From the NCBI GenBank assembly GCA_030063045.1, contig JAQSEB010000008.1, forward strand, positions 2,356,001-2,420,000: a DNA stretch of 64,000 nucleotides, given 5' to 3'. This DNA comes from Pratylenchus scribneri (lineage: Eukaryota > Nematoda > Chromadorea > Rhabditida > Pratylenchidae). The translations under genes were made by a program, and so were the position numbers. Positions 27,201-37,600 of this stretch are shown piece by piece. How positions within the stretch are numbered: the stretch's first letter is position 1; every line of letters begins with the position of its first letter. Under the pieces are notes generated by a model that was not told the origin of the DNA, ran no database searches, and worked only from the letters and a program-made list of their open reading frames with translations.

Positions 27201-29463
27201 TATCGATTAGTACCAGCCCGAATTCTATATCAGGAATTTCGACTTTTTTGAGTTTAGTTTCCACCCCAGCAGATTTGTACTTATGTAGTTTTGGTCCTCT
27301 TTTTTCTCAAAAAGGAAAAAGTTGGGAAAAGTGAAAGTTCCCCATTCGGGTATTAGGGATAGGGTTAGAGGGTGAGTGAGTTGATTTTTACCCCATCCTA
27401 TCTGTAGCCTATCCTTGAAACCTAACTCTAAGATGACCCACAGGGGGCATCCTTCACTTTTTCTTTTGTGAGGAAAAGTGGGCTCAAACTCCAGTTACGA
27501 ATTTTGATTAAACCATGGCAATCAATACAGCAATCGATCTATCTCAATGAGCTTTATCAAATGGTAAAGTTTATATTAGGGTTGCGCCCCCGAAGGTCGG
27601 GGGCGAATTTCACGGGCACGGGGATGATCGGGGGTAGCACCTACGGGGGCGGGGACGGGGGTGACCTATGCGGGGGCCCCCGCGGGGATCCCCGCGGGGG
27701 TACGGGGATGAACCAAAATTTTTAAAGTCTTATTTTCACGTAAAAAAATTTTTCTGAAGAAAAATTTACTAAAATTTCAATAAATTATAAATGCAAATAA
27801 ATTTTAAATCGCTATTCATTCAATGTTAAATTTCCTCTTCAATTTCTTCATCTTCTGAATCATCTGAAGTTGATGGTGCCAATTTCACTGGGTCCAAATT
27901 TGCTTTTACAACCAAAATTTGACGAACCATTTTCCCGGAAAGTCTTTAAATATAATTCAAATGATAAATAACATTTTTTAAATTAAATAAACCTATTTCG
28001 AAGGGTATTTGAATAAATCAATCCTGCCTTAGAAAAGAGCCTTTCGCTGCTTATTGAAGTGGCAGGAATGCAATGCAAAATTCGAGCCAATTTTGCCAAG
28101 TCGGGATAATTAATCGCATTTTCGCGCCACCATTTGAATAAATCTTCATCAAGTGCCAATTTTTTCTGTTTGAAATGGGCTAATTGCAATTCAATTTGTG
28201 CAGACAAATCCGATTCTGGCTCGTCAGAAATTGATGATGGCAATGAAGTGGCGCTGATAGATTTTTGTTTAATATTCCAAATGTTATCTGGAATAAGATT
28301 AAATACAAATTATTAATTGAATAAAATATTATTAATCAATCTTACAATTTGCCATGCTTTCATCACTTCCAGAGCCTAAATCAGTTTCCAAATCATCATT
28401 CTCAATGTCCAATGGCACTTCCGTCTCATTCAAATTTTCCACTATTAAATTTTGTTCATCAACATTCTTGATCAACGCTTTTAAAATTTGTGTTTAAAAT
28501 TATATCAATTAATTCTTACTTTTTTTTTGCAAATTCGATCAATAATTGTTCAACAATTTTCCAGCTCTCAGGCGTGAAAAAAATAGTGTCATAAGCAAAC
28601 CGAGGATCCAGGCTTTTGCGTTTTTTCAAGGTTTATTTCTTTATGCATTGATTAGAGATGATCCCAGAGTCCTTTCGTTGATCCTAGTTTGTAAACATAA
28701 TTTTTTTTGCACGAATCGCATTTTGCAAGATCTTCGCCAGGTAATTCTGTAAAGTATTTCCAAATATCTGATTTTGGCTGTGACATTTTTTATTGATTTT
28801 AATTGTTAATTGCAATCTCTCTAAAAATTATTATAAATAAATTTTGAAAATGAATTAATAAAATAACAACTTACTCAAAATGTTATAAAAAACATGCACA
28901 TTTTTGGTAAAAGATAAATTGATTTGAAAATAATTTGCTCGTATGAATAGAGTTTATGAAAATTAGAGAGAATAAAAACGGAAGAGAAAAAGCAGAATGC
29001 CACAAAAAATTTAAGTTTGGGCTCAATATTTCTATTATCGCATACTGTCTTTTCTTGAAAAAATCCAATAATATGGGGTGCATGTTCACCCCCGTACCCC
29101 CGCGGGGGTGAGCTCTCGGGGACGGGGATTGACGGGGATGGACCTTCGGGGACGGGGACGGGGGTGAAGCCCGAAAACCTCGGGGATCCCCGTCGGGGGT
29201 GACCCCCGCGGGGACGGGGGCGCAACCCTAGTTTATATAGTCTAAGTTTAAGATTAGGAAGTTATCCTATAAAAATGATCTTTCGGCAAAAAGACTTAAA
29301 TTTTTCAGCAAAAAAAATTTTCCCATATTCTAATAAAATTAAGGGATTACATACGATGCAAAAGTGTGGGAAAAGGTTGGCCAAAAAGCTCGATTGCCTC
29401 TGAAATTGCCCATTTTTTGGTGGACGCCGAAAATGTTGCTGCTGCGACTTTAGTGGCTGCCAT
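24215..29463 (-). CDS. bioB: Biotin synthase (radical SAM), bacterial type with six introns
   Basis: Inserts sulfur into dethiobiotin, the last step of biotin synthesis, a reaction animals normally lack. Seven exons down the - strand: 29463-29355, 27041-26882, 26830-26773, 25904-25760, 25706-25493, 25026-24858, 24415-24215; 1,056 nt, 351 residues, E. coli BioB 346. Radical SAM cluster [11 protein letters not shown] is present. All [2Fe-2S] ligands are in place: Cys in RFCMG, Cys in ETCATLG, Cys in KVCSGGI, Arg in [24 protein letters not shown] and [12 protein letters not shown] also match. Every joint is in phase. The last intron needs a GC donor (CAG then GCGAGT at 24858). The N-terminus extends about 11 residues beyond E. 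coli BioB and is Ala/Ser/Lys-rich, possibly a targeting peptide. Introns contain a 1.65-kb hAT relic, a foldback and two family A MITEs. Intact and probably functional. Confidence 0.95.
24473..24760. repeat. MITE family A, copy 5 (bioB intron 6)
   Basis: The left arm contains ccaaataaatcagaaaccgg and the right arm ends ttagaagtcaaaaactat. It occupies most of the GC-AG intron. Confidence 0.8.
25128..25440. repeat. MITE family A, copy 6 (bioB intron 5)
   Basis: Bounded by tttacccctaaagtgg on the left and ctactttttggggtaa on the right, which shows the outermost ends of the family A inverted repeat. Confidence 0.8.
25938..26730. repeat. Foldback element of about 790 bp (bioB intron 3)
   Basis: Starts tagtccaaagtcggtt and ends with the near-complement aaccgactttagacta. 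The interior repeats aaccgaaaccgaagg-type motifs. No coding capacity and no convincing target-site duplication. Confidence 0.65.
27577..29230 (-). mobile_element. Degenerate hAT transposon with TIRs and 8-bp target duplication
   Basis: Inserted in bioB intron 1. The ends are a perfect 16-bp inverted repeat (tagggttgcgcccccg) flanked by the 8-bp direct repeat gtttatat at 27569-27576 and 29231-29238, as expected for hAT elements. GC-rich subterminal DNA (27580-27720, 29090-29228) is full of cgggg/ccccg and contrasts sharply with the AT-rich surroundings. The - strand interior keeps two transposase pieces, a BED zinc finger near 28790-28640 and a C-terminal hATC dimerisation domain at 28243-27983. 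The catalytic core between them is missing. At 1,654 bp it is a dead, internally deleted copy in the same orientation as bioB. Confidence 0.92.
27983..28243 (-). pseudogene. hAT transposase C-terminal fragment (hATC dimerisation domain)
   Basis: 86-codon fragment with [20 protein letters not shown] and [17 protein letters not shown], the signature of hATC. The BED finger remnant upstream (CDSC ... LWDHL, then an in-frame TAA, then SMHKE) is broken by that stop, and the RNase H-like catalytic domain is absent, so no active transposase is encoded. Confidence 0.9.
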
Positions 29464-30046
29464 TTTTGATGAGGAATTATATTTTTGCTTTGGAATGATT
29501 TAACTTTTAAATGAAGAAGAATATTGATAAGAATGGGGAATATGAAGGGAAAATTGAAAAGGAAGGAATCGGACCATAAATAAATGTGTCAATTGATTAG
29601 CAGAAATGGGGAAATTGAAAAATAATACAAAAAAATATTGTACAAATTTTTGGTTTAAATTAACTTGGGGTTTAAAATATTAAGGGATCAAAATGGAAAT
29701 TGACTAAAATTATATTGAATATTCCCAAGAGAAAAGAGAACACTTTAAAATTCGTCAAGAGCACGACTAAATAGCAAATTAAATCGCTTGGACAAAGTTT
29801 ATAATTATGAGCAGATTTTAATGTTGCAAAAATCGTATATAGGTGCCTATTTATTTCTTAGAAATTGTATTTATTTATGTCTGTTTGAAAAAAATTTTAA
29901 TCATTCAATTTTCAAATTGCTTAATTTTTATTTTGGACAAAGTTTTTTTTGTTTTATATGTACTCTTTCTTGTCTGGCTTTTAATTTTTTTAAAAATCTA
30001 TTTATAAATTGGATGATAAAAAAATGTTTACAAAAATAAATTTATT
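29464..30046. other. bioB upstream region
   Basis: 583 bp between the bioB start and the 3' end of the next - strand gene. It is AT-rich with no convincing ORF, repeat or recognisable promoter element. It must contain the bioB promoter and any trans-splice acceptor. Confidence 0.5.
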
Positions 30047-32997
30047 TCATGTTAATTTTGTTCCAATGCCAGTATTATTTGCACTTTTTACTGCAATAAT
30101 TTTCACTTGGCCCGATGCTGAGACGTCACCGATTCGGCGTGGCCCGACAATCAAGAAAATCCAATTGTAATAGAGTACACAGAGCGTCAAATTCATTGTG
30201 GCCATTACTGTTGAAATCGGGTTAGCATACTTATTCCACATAGCAGGTGTTACCTTAAAATGATATATATTCCAACTAAATTCTTCAATATTAATTGGCA
30301 GTCAATCAATTTGCCGAAAAAACACTGAATTTGGCGAAAATTTTTCGTGTCGAAAAATATTATATTTGAGGCCATATAATTTGGCCAAATCAGACTTTTT
30401 TAAGGTTCTCTAGCCTTTAGCCCTAATCCTATGCCTGCCCTGAACCTAACCCTAGCCCTAAACCCCTAGTTAAGGCCAAGTTTATGGCCTAAAAAATATA
30501 ATATTTTTCGACACGAAAAGTTTTCGGCAAATTAATATTATCTCATATTAATTATTTTTTTAATTTTTATATTTTAATGCATTTTTTAAAATTTAATTTT
30601 TACATTCGCCAAATTTCGAATCTGGAGAATAAATGCCGGCATTATTTCCAAAAGAATTTCGCAAATAACAGTAAATTTGACAACTCGATTTTTCTGAAAT
30701 AATTTTTTCAAGAAATTCATTATTATTATTTTCGAGGATATATATATAAAAAAGTAAAATATTTATATTTTTTAATTAATTTTATTTATTTATCAATTTT
30801 TATACAATTTGTTTGTTCATTTGCTTGTTCAAGCACATAAAGAAAAAGACACTAGCAAAAATATCCAATCCGCCAAAGAACAATTTCAACATGGTCTGTG
30901 GAATAAAACGAAATGTTGGCGATTGGAAGATTAAAGGTGGTGCACTGAGAGCTGTGTTATATGGGAAAATGTGAAATAAAATAAAAAAATTGTTTAATCT
31001 GATATAAAATTATTCATCTGCTCTTCGACAGTAGGGTGTAGAGTTGTCCCGGAACCAAGGATTTTACCGGAACTTTAACCGGAACTAATTTTTCAAACTG
31101 GAATCGGAACAACCGGAACTCAATTTGAGTTCCGGAATCCGGAACTCGAAAAGCCGGATACCGGAACCCCAAAAAGTCCGGAACTTCCGGCCATAGGAAC
31201 CGGATCTGTAACTTCCGGGGCAACCTTAATAGGGTGTCAACATGCTTTTTTAAAAGTTGCTTATTATTATTAGTCAGCCCTCTTCGCCATTACCCCTTCC
31301 CTATTGGTTTCTCACTGATCCACAAAATGCTAACCTCATAAATCCCATAAAGTGCCAATCCCACAAAATGCCAATAAATAGTTTTTGGCTTGTAATAGAA
31401 ACCGAGACTATACAAACCTTATACCAATTTGTAGATCTCATCGAGACGCATCGATTGGTATATAAATGTCAGATTTTGGCCAAAAATTAAAGAAAACCAG
31501 AAACCGGAAATATGGTTTATACGGTTTAATACCATTTAATTTTGGACAAAAACCTGAAATATTATATACCATTCGATGCGTCTCGATGAGATTTACAAAT
31601 TGGTATATGGTTTTGGGTTCTAAAACGGGTTTCTGATTTATTAGAAGTCAAAAACTGTTATTGACATTTTGTTGGATTGGCATTTTTGTGGGTTTTATGG
31701 GGATTGACATTTTGTGGTACTATCGGTTTTCTTAAAAAAAAAAGCAAGACTCCCGTCTTTCCGAATAGTGCTAAATATTATATTTATTGGCATATTAATT
31801 TATTTTAAAAGTTGATTGGATTACCTTCGGCTGGATTCAATGGAATCTCAAGAATATCCCAAATAATTGCCAAAAAATAAACCAAAGGAGTCAAAAATGC
31901 CGCTCCCCGAATGTAATATTTTCGGTAGTGCATAAAAGAAATTGGGAAACGGATGATCAAAATGCGCTCCAAAGTCAACGTCAATGACAAATACGGCTGT
32001 ATGAATAGATAAGGGCCCGAGATGATGTAGATCCAAATGACAATGTTGAATTTGGTGAGCGGATCGAACAGTGCGAAAGCCTAGATGTGATTAAAATTTA
32101 TATAGGATTTTTTTATATGAAATAGTAAATTAACTATGAAATTATATTAATAATTTACTGTTAGTTAAAGCGGCAAAGGTCTAGAATGGTGTTCCCAAAA
32201 AAATTTTTTTTAGATTTTTCAAAAATTGCTTTCTGGGGGTTTTTGGGGGCCTAGAACACGAATCTGACATCCATTTTGTCATATCTTGCCATCTTGGTAC
32301 GAGAATGCCGACTTTTACCAAGATAGATAAAGGGAGGTCCAAGGGCAATTCTGGCTATAAATAAATCATAATTTGTTTAAAATTGAGTATTATCATACAA
32401 AAATGGTACCAATCGATTCGGCACGATGAGCTACGTCGATTGAGCTATAATATGACTATGAAAAATATTTTCACCAAAATGCCCTTGGTCCACCTTTGCT
32501 TTTTCTTGGTAAAAGTTGGAGTTCTCATACCAAGATGACAAGATATGAAAAAAATGGTGTTAAATTCGTGTTCTAGGCCCCCGAAAACACCCAAAAAGCA
32601 ATTTTTGAAAAATCTATAAAAAATTTTTTTGGGGCACAATTCTACACCTTTGCCGCTAAAGCTTTTAATGCTATTAACAATTAATAAATCAGGTAAAATT
32701 TGATTACAAAAATGGACTCACTTTTTGCAAATAAGTTCCAAAATGCAAAAATAACAATAGAAAATGGAAGCTGAGGTATAATTTCATCATAGCCGAAATT
32801 TTTACAGAGATTCGCCGAAATATTGGCGCAAACACAAGCAAATTGCCTATCAGTAGAAGAGAAGTTATTTGAAAGCAGAGAACAAGTCCAATCTGTGTAT
32901 TGTTGAGCAACAATATTGTTGTATCGTTGTTGGAAGTATAGTAATTATTTGGATTTGGCGAAAATGTGAGAATGGGAATTGGAGCGGATTCCATCAT
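30047..32997 (-). CDS. Nematode 7TM receptor, class unassigned
   Basis: Probable serpentine G-protein-coupled receptor. Five exons: 32997-32722, 32080-31825, 30951-30806, 30693-30604, 30253-30047; 975 nt, 324 residues, all phases consistent. Hydrophobic segments in order: LVLCFQITSLLLIGNLLVF (TM1), LYLSFHFLLLFLHFGTYL (TM2), a segment beginning IVIWIYIISG (TM3) followed by LTLERILIIRFP at its inner end, TPLVYFLAIIWDILE (TM4), MLKLFFGGLDIFASVFFFMC (TM5), a hydrophobic exon 4 (VICEILLEIMPAF, TM6) and MATMNLTLCVLYYNWIFLIV (TM7). The short N-terminus has NDT and NNT glycosylation sequons. I could not assign it to a named family such as Srw, Srt or Srbc. The truncated gene at 40663-42524 shares its exon sizes and phases. 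Introns hold a 490-bp foldback, a family A MITE and a small hAT-like element. Confidence 0.75.
31039..31228. mobile_element. Short hAT-like nonautonomous element (190 bp)
   Basis: Ends tagagttgtcccggaac and the imperfect complement of taaggttgccccggaag. It is flanked by gtagggtg (31031-31038) and atagggtg (31229-31236), an 8-bp duplication with one mismatch. The interior is repeated ccggaac/gttccgg. A related, longer element lies at 48922-49240. Located in intron 2 of the receptor gene. Confidence 0.7.
31379..31658. repeat. MITE family A, copy 7 (receptor intron 2)
   Basis: Family A arms (atttgtagatctcatcgag with gatgagatttacaaattgg) nested in a further inverted repeat of ccacaaaatgccaat type. 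The outer repeat runs from about 31319 to 31713. Confidence 0.75.
32169..32657. repeat. Foldback element family C (receptor intron 1)
   Basis: Ends agcggcaaaggt and its exact complement acctttgccgct, with arms of about 190 bp that include ccaagatgacaagatatg and ttcgtgttctaggccccc. Fragments of the same family occur at the left window edge (1-95) and near 54460-54710. Confidence 0.75.
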
Positions 32998-34624
32998 CAG
33001 AAGCAACAAGATTCAGACGAAGAGTGTTTTATGTATATTACCTAAAAATATAATACCGTATTCTTCTATTAGAAGCCCATGGGCTTATAAATTTCATAGC
33101 CTCTCTAGATTGGGCTTCAAATAGAAGGCAGAGCCGGAAAATGCGAAAATAAAATTTTATCGATAAAATTTGCAACAAATCAGGACATTTTTTTTAAAAT
33201 GTTTGAATTTCAAAAAATATTAACATTATTTTTACAAATTTTTTTTTTTGAAATTCAAACATTTTTGCAATTAGAAACATGTATTTTAGACTAAACACAT
33301 TCGTTACAACATTTTTTTTAAAGATTCAAAACATTTTTACAACATGTTTTTTTTTTCACTCGAAATTTCTTATTTATTAAAAATCTAAGTTGGGAAAATT
33401 TTTTTTTGGGGGGGGGGGTGGGCTTCAAATAGAAGGTTGCCTTATAAATGTCAGAGAACCTCTAGGGTGGGCTTCTTAGAGAAGAAATACGTGTATGCGC
33501 AAATTAATGAAAATGAATGGATTTCAAAACATCTATTATTTCGAAGAAAGTTCATTTTCGAAAATCTGCTTTATTATTTCTCATTCTTTTCGGGATTTGG
33601 ATCCTAAACGAATTTGAAAAATGAGTTTCCACTTTTCACTTTTCACTTTCAATAAAAATCTCGCTTTCGGCAGAATACTATAATAATCTGCCCATCTTTT
33701 TTACGCGCTTTCACACATCATCGATATAAAATTGCGCGATACTACAATGTGTTTTGAAATGTATAATATTATTTTTATGAGGCATTTTAATTTAGATAGA
33801 ATAGGATAATTTCACCAAAATACATTTTTGGTGTTTTACTATGAGAGTGGCCTAAGTTATTAATTGCTACTAATAAAAACCAAATAATATATTGCTCCTC
33901 ATTAACCGAATAACTCAGAATAAATTTCAATTTTATAATTTCAATAAAATCTAATTTCATAAATATTAAATAATAATAAAATGCGAAAATTGAAATATAT
34001 ATGTTATATGAATCCAAATTTTATTGTAAATATACAAACAAACAGCACGCTTTATCTCAGAAAGAATGAATGTTGTGCGTGTACATTTTATTTTAATTCA
34101 ACATTCGGTAAATAAGGAAATAAATCATCAAATTTTTTTTAATACTAGGCACGCAATACATGTGAATTTTGTAAATTAACAGTGAAAAATTAAATGAAAT
34201 GTACCAAATATCCCTACAAAATGAAAAATTTAAGATAAAATTCATGTTTATTTACAAATTAAAATTAAATTAAAAGGGCACATTTCCTTGTTGAAATTAT
34301 ACAAATTCATACGCCCACGTGAGCACAAAAATTTCCAATTTTTATTTTAAGAATCGAGATAAAACTGAAATTATCCTCGAATCAAACAAAATTTTGGACA
34401 GCAAAATTAAGAGACATATATGCTGAATGCTGATTGGCTGGAGCAGGGGATAGAGGAGGGTAGAGATGCCCCCAAGGCTCATCAGAATGTTCACATTTAA
34501 TAACATTTATCCATTAATTAATTATATTTGGCTTTATGATTGAATTATTTATTGGAAAATGTTCTGTGATTTATTTAAATACTATATCAAAATTATATCT
34601 ATTCATCTTCCACAATTTTCATTT
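32998..34624. other. Spacer upstream of the receptor gene
   Basis: AT-rich. A diverged foldback at about 33055-33490 carries gggcttcaaatagaagg twice and a run of 9 G; it is related to the cleaner element at 57328-57567. Beyond it only short ORFs of biased composition occur (for example 34017-33787, -), which I do not accept as genes. Confidence 0.5.
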
Positions 34625-37600
34625 TCAGCAGGCATTGGCACTCAAAACCGAGACGTTCGGTGTTGCAGAGCTACCGGAGACGACGAATCCAGTGTCCTGT
34701 GATGTTGCTCCCACGCCAATATTCACCCAGCCAGGGGTGGAATATTGACCACCGGACTGTGCGTCAGCATTCCAAATGCTGTTTATCGTTTGCTATAATT
34801 ATAAGAAATAATAATAATAATTTAGCAGATTATAGGTACTCCGAATTTTTCGAATTAAAACCCGAATTTCCTGACTTAAAAAAGAATTTCCCGGCTTAAG
34901 ACCAGAATTTTCCGGCTTAAAATCCAAATTTTCCGGCTTAAGACCAGAATTTTCCGGCTTAAAATCCAAATTTTCCGGCTTAAAACCAGAATTTTCCGAC
35001 CATGCTTATCGGACTTTTCCGGCCCCAATTCGGAATTTTCTGGTCTCTTTTTTCAAAATTCAAACAATTTTTTGCAAATTAGAATTTTTCACCCTAAATT
35101 AGATACAAATATAATAAAAAATAAATCGAATAAAATACAATTTATCAAATGCTTTACGGGCTAATAATAATAAAATATTCAAAATAATAACTAGACTAAT
35201 TATTATATTTGAGTTTTTTAGAGGCTATTTTAATTAAAAAATAACAAAATATTAATTCAAATTTGCAATCAATAATATAAAATGTTTGCTCATTGGTTAA
35301 TATGATTATTTTTTCCTATTATTAGCTTTAAGGAAATTGCATTTTATTCGACAATTTGTCTAATAGAGATCGGCAAGACGCCTCGGTCGGGAACTCGGTT
35401 TCGGGATTCTCGAAAAATTCCTGAAACCGAGTCAATTCGGGAAATTGCTCAAATTCCTCGTTCGGAATCGGTTCGGGATTTTCGAAAAATTCCCCAACCC
35501 GAGTTAGTCCCGAAAATTCAAAAATTTCTTCTGTCGGGAAACGGTTCGGGATTCCCCATTCGCGTGTCGGGTTCCCGAATTTTCCCGAATGGGATCCCGT
35601 CCCGTCCGATCTCTTAATTTAGCTTTTGGATCGAAAAAATCGAATTTACAAAAAATGTAAAATTTTGGAAAAAATTGTCCAGAAAAAATTTGAAATTGTG
35701 CCGGTAAAAGACATGCAACCGAATGAACAAAAATAAGATGATACCCCTGAAGCAAGCGACAATTTGAACACCACTTTGCACAGTGGCTTTGAGCCAGTGT
35801 TCTTGATGACCACACGGAATTGGCCGCCGCCATTCCAAGTGGACCCCACCGCGACTGAGGCAGTGGCACTGGCTGAACCACCACCACCACCCGATGGTTG
35901 TTTAGTGGTTGCTTTGGTGGTGGCAGGATTCGGGTTCGGATTAGGGTTGGGATCGGGGTTGGGATTTGTGCCGGAGGAAACGAATGTTGTCACACTTTGG
36001 GCCTCCAAATTGAAAGTGAACGATCCACCGGAGACACTCACAGTTGCCTCAGTTGAAATCCTCTTGTTGTTGGATGTGACAAATGGGGTGAAGGAAGAGG
36101 GCACTGAGCCACCGCTGATCGAAAATTGTTGGCTGGTCCAACCGCCCATGTTCACGGCAACAATGACCACCTGAGAATTAGCCAAAAATTGATTTTTTTG
36201 TACTGATTTTTTGCTTAATAATAATTGTTTTTATTTTTGACTTCTATTTTTATTTTGTTAGAACATCTTTTTTTGTTTTAACTTTTAGACATCATTTTTT
36301 CCCATTCACCAATTTAAAAAAACAGAAAAGTAATAAAAATACAAAGCAAAAAATAGGCTCGTATAAATAAAAATTCTATTCGATAAACCCAGCTTATATT
36401 CCATTTGAAGAAAAAGACCAAATTTTATATGTCAAAAAAAGCCTGTTGAATAAACTTATTAGTTTTTCATAATTTAGGGCTAAAGTTATTTGGGTGGGGA
36501 AAAGTGGGCCTAAACCCCCAGTGGCCCAAGGAATGTTAAAGGAATTAGGCGTAAATCAATTTTTTATTCTTTATTACTAAATGTAGCTTCCGGTTTTTCT
36601 GATTTTCTGGGTTTTTCTATTCAAATTTTTCCGGGCCCGGCAAAATCTGGTAAAAAGTGTTGGGTTACGGGCCGGACTATCTATTTTTTAAAAGGCCTAA
36701 AAATCAATTTAAAGAGAGAAAATTGAACAAAAATGTACAAATTTTATTTATAAAATGATCAATTTATTCAAAAATTAATTAAAAAACAATTTTAATTCGT
36801 ATTCAATATTTGAATTGATCAATGGGAGATCCTTGTTGAAAAATTTGAATACAAATCAATAATAATTTCATAAAAACCCGGCCAAAATCTGCCTGGTCCG
36901 GGCTCGGCCTAAACCCGGAAACCCGGATTTTCCCCAAAATGCCAGGTCCGGGCATCGGGCCCGCCAAAACTGCTGGAGAGAAAGGGGGAGGTGGGCTTTA
37001 AAAAGGCACATTGGGCAATATTTGATTGATGAAGGGTAACTGGCGAACGGTAAGGCAAAAAGTGGGGGCACAGTAGGAAAATAGAAAAGGCCCTTAGGCA
37101 TTGATAAAACTAATAAAAAATTGATTAAATAAGTACAATATTTTAATAAACCTATAATATAATTATGGTATTTTCAGCGTCATTTATGACAAAATGAACT
37201 CTAATAAATCCATCAACCCATTTAATAATATGCCAACCTGATTTCCACTTTTGTATGCGCTCACAAACACATTGCTGCTGGGATTCGGAGTTGCGTCGAT
37301 GCGCACCGAATTGGGTCGCACAAATTTGGCCCATTGGCCCAGTACATAGCCTAGGATGGTTGGATTGCCGTTGCCATCAATTGGTCCAATACTCCGGTCC
37401 TGGTCGTTCGGATTCGCATATAAAACGGGGAAATTTTTCATATTATTATTATTTCCATATTTATAATTAAGGAAATTTTTACCCATTTTTTCAAATTTTT
37501 ACCCTACTTTATTTTTAACCCCGAAAAGTATTTTTGACTTCCAATAAATCTGAAATTGGTTTTAGAATTTAGACCCTACAAACATTATATTATACAAATT

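Noticed and set aside
34536..34899. + strand ORFs near 34.5-34.9 kb
   Set aside because: Shadows of the last CBM2 exon on the - strand.
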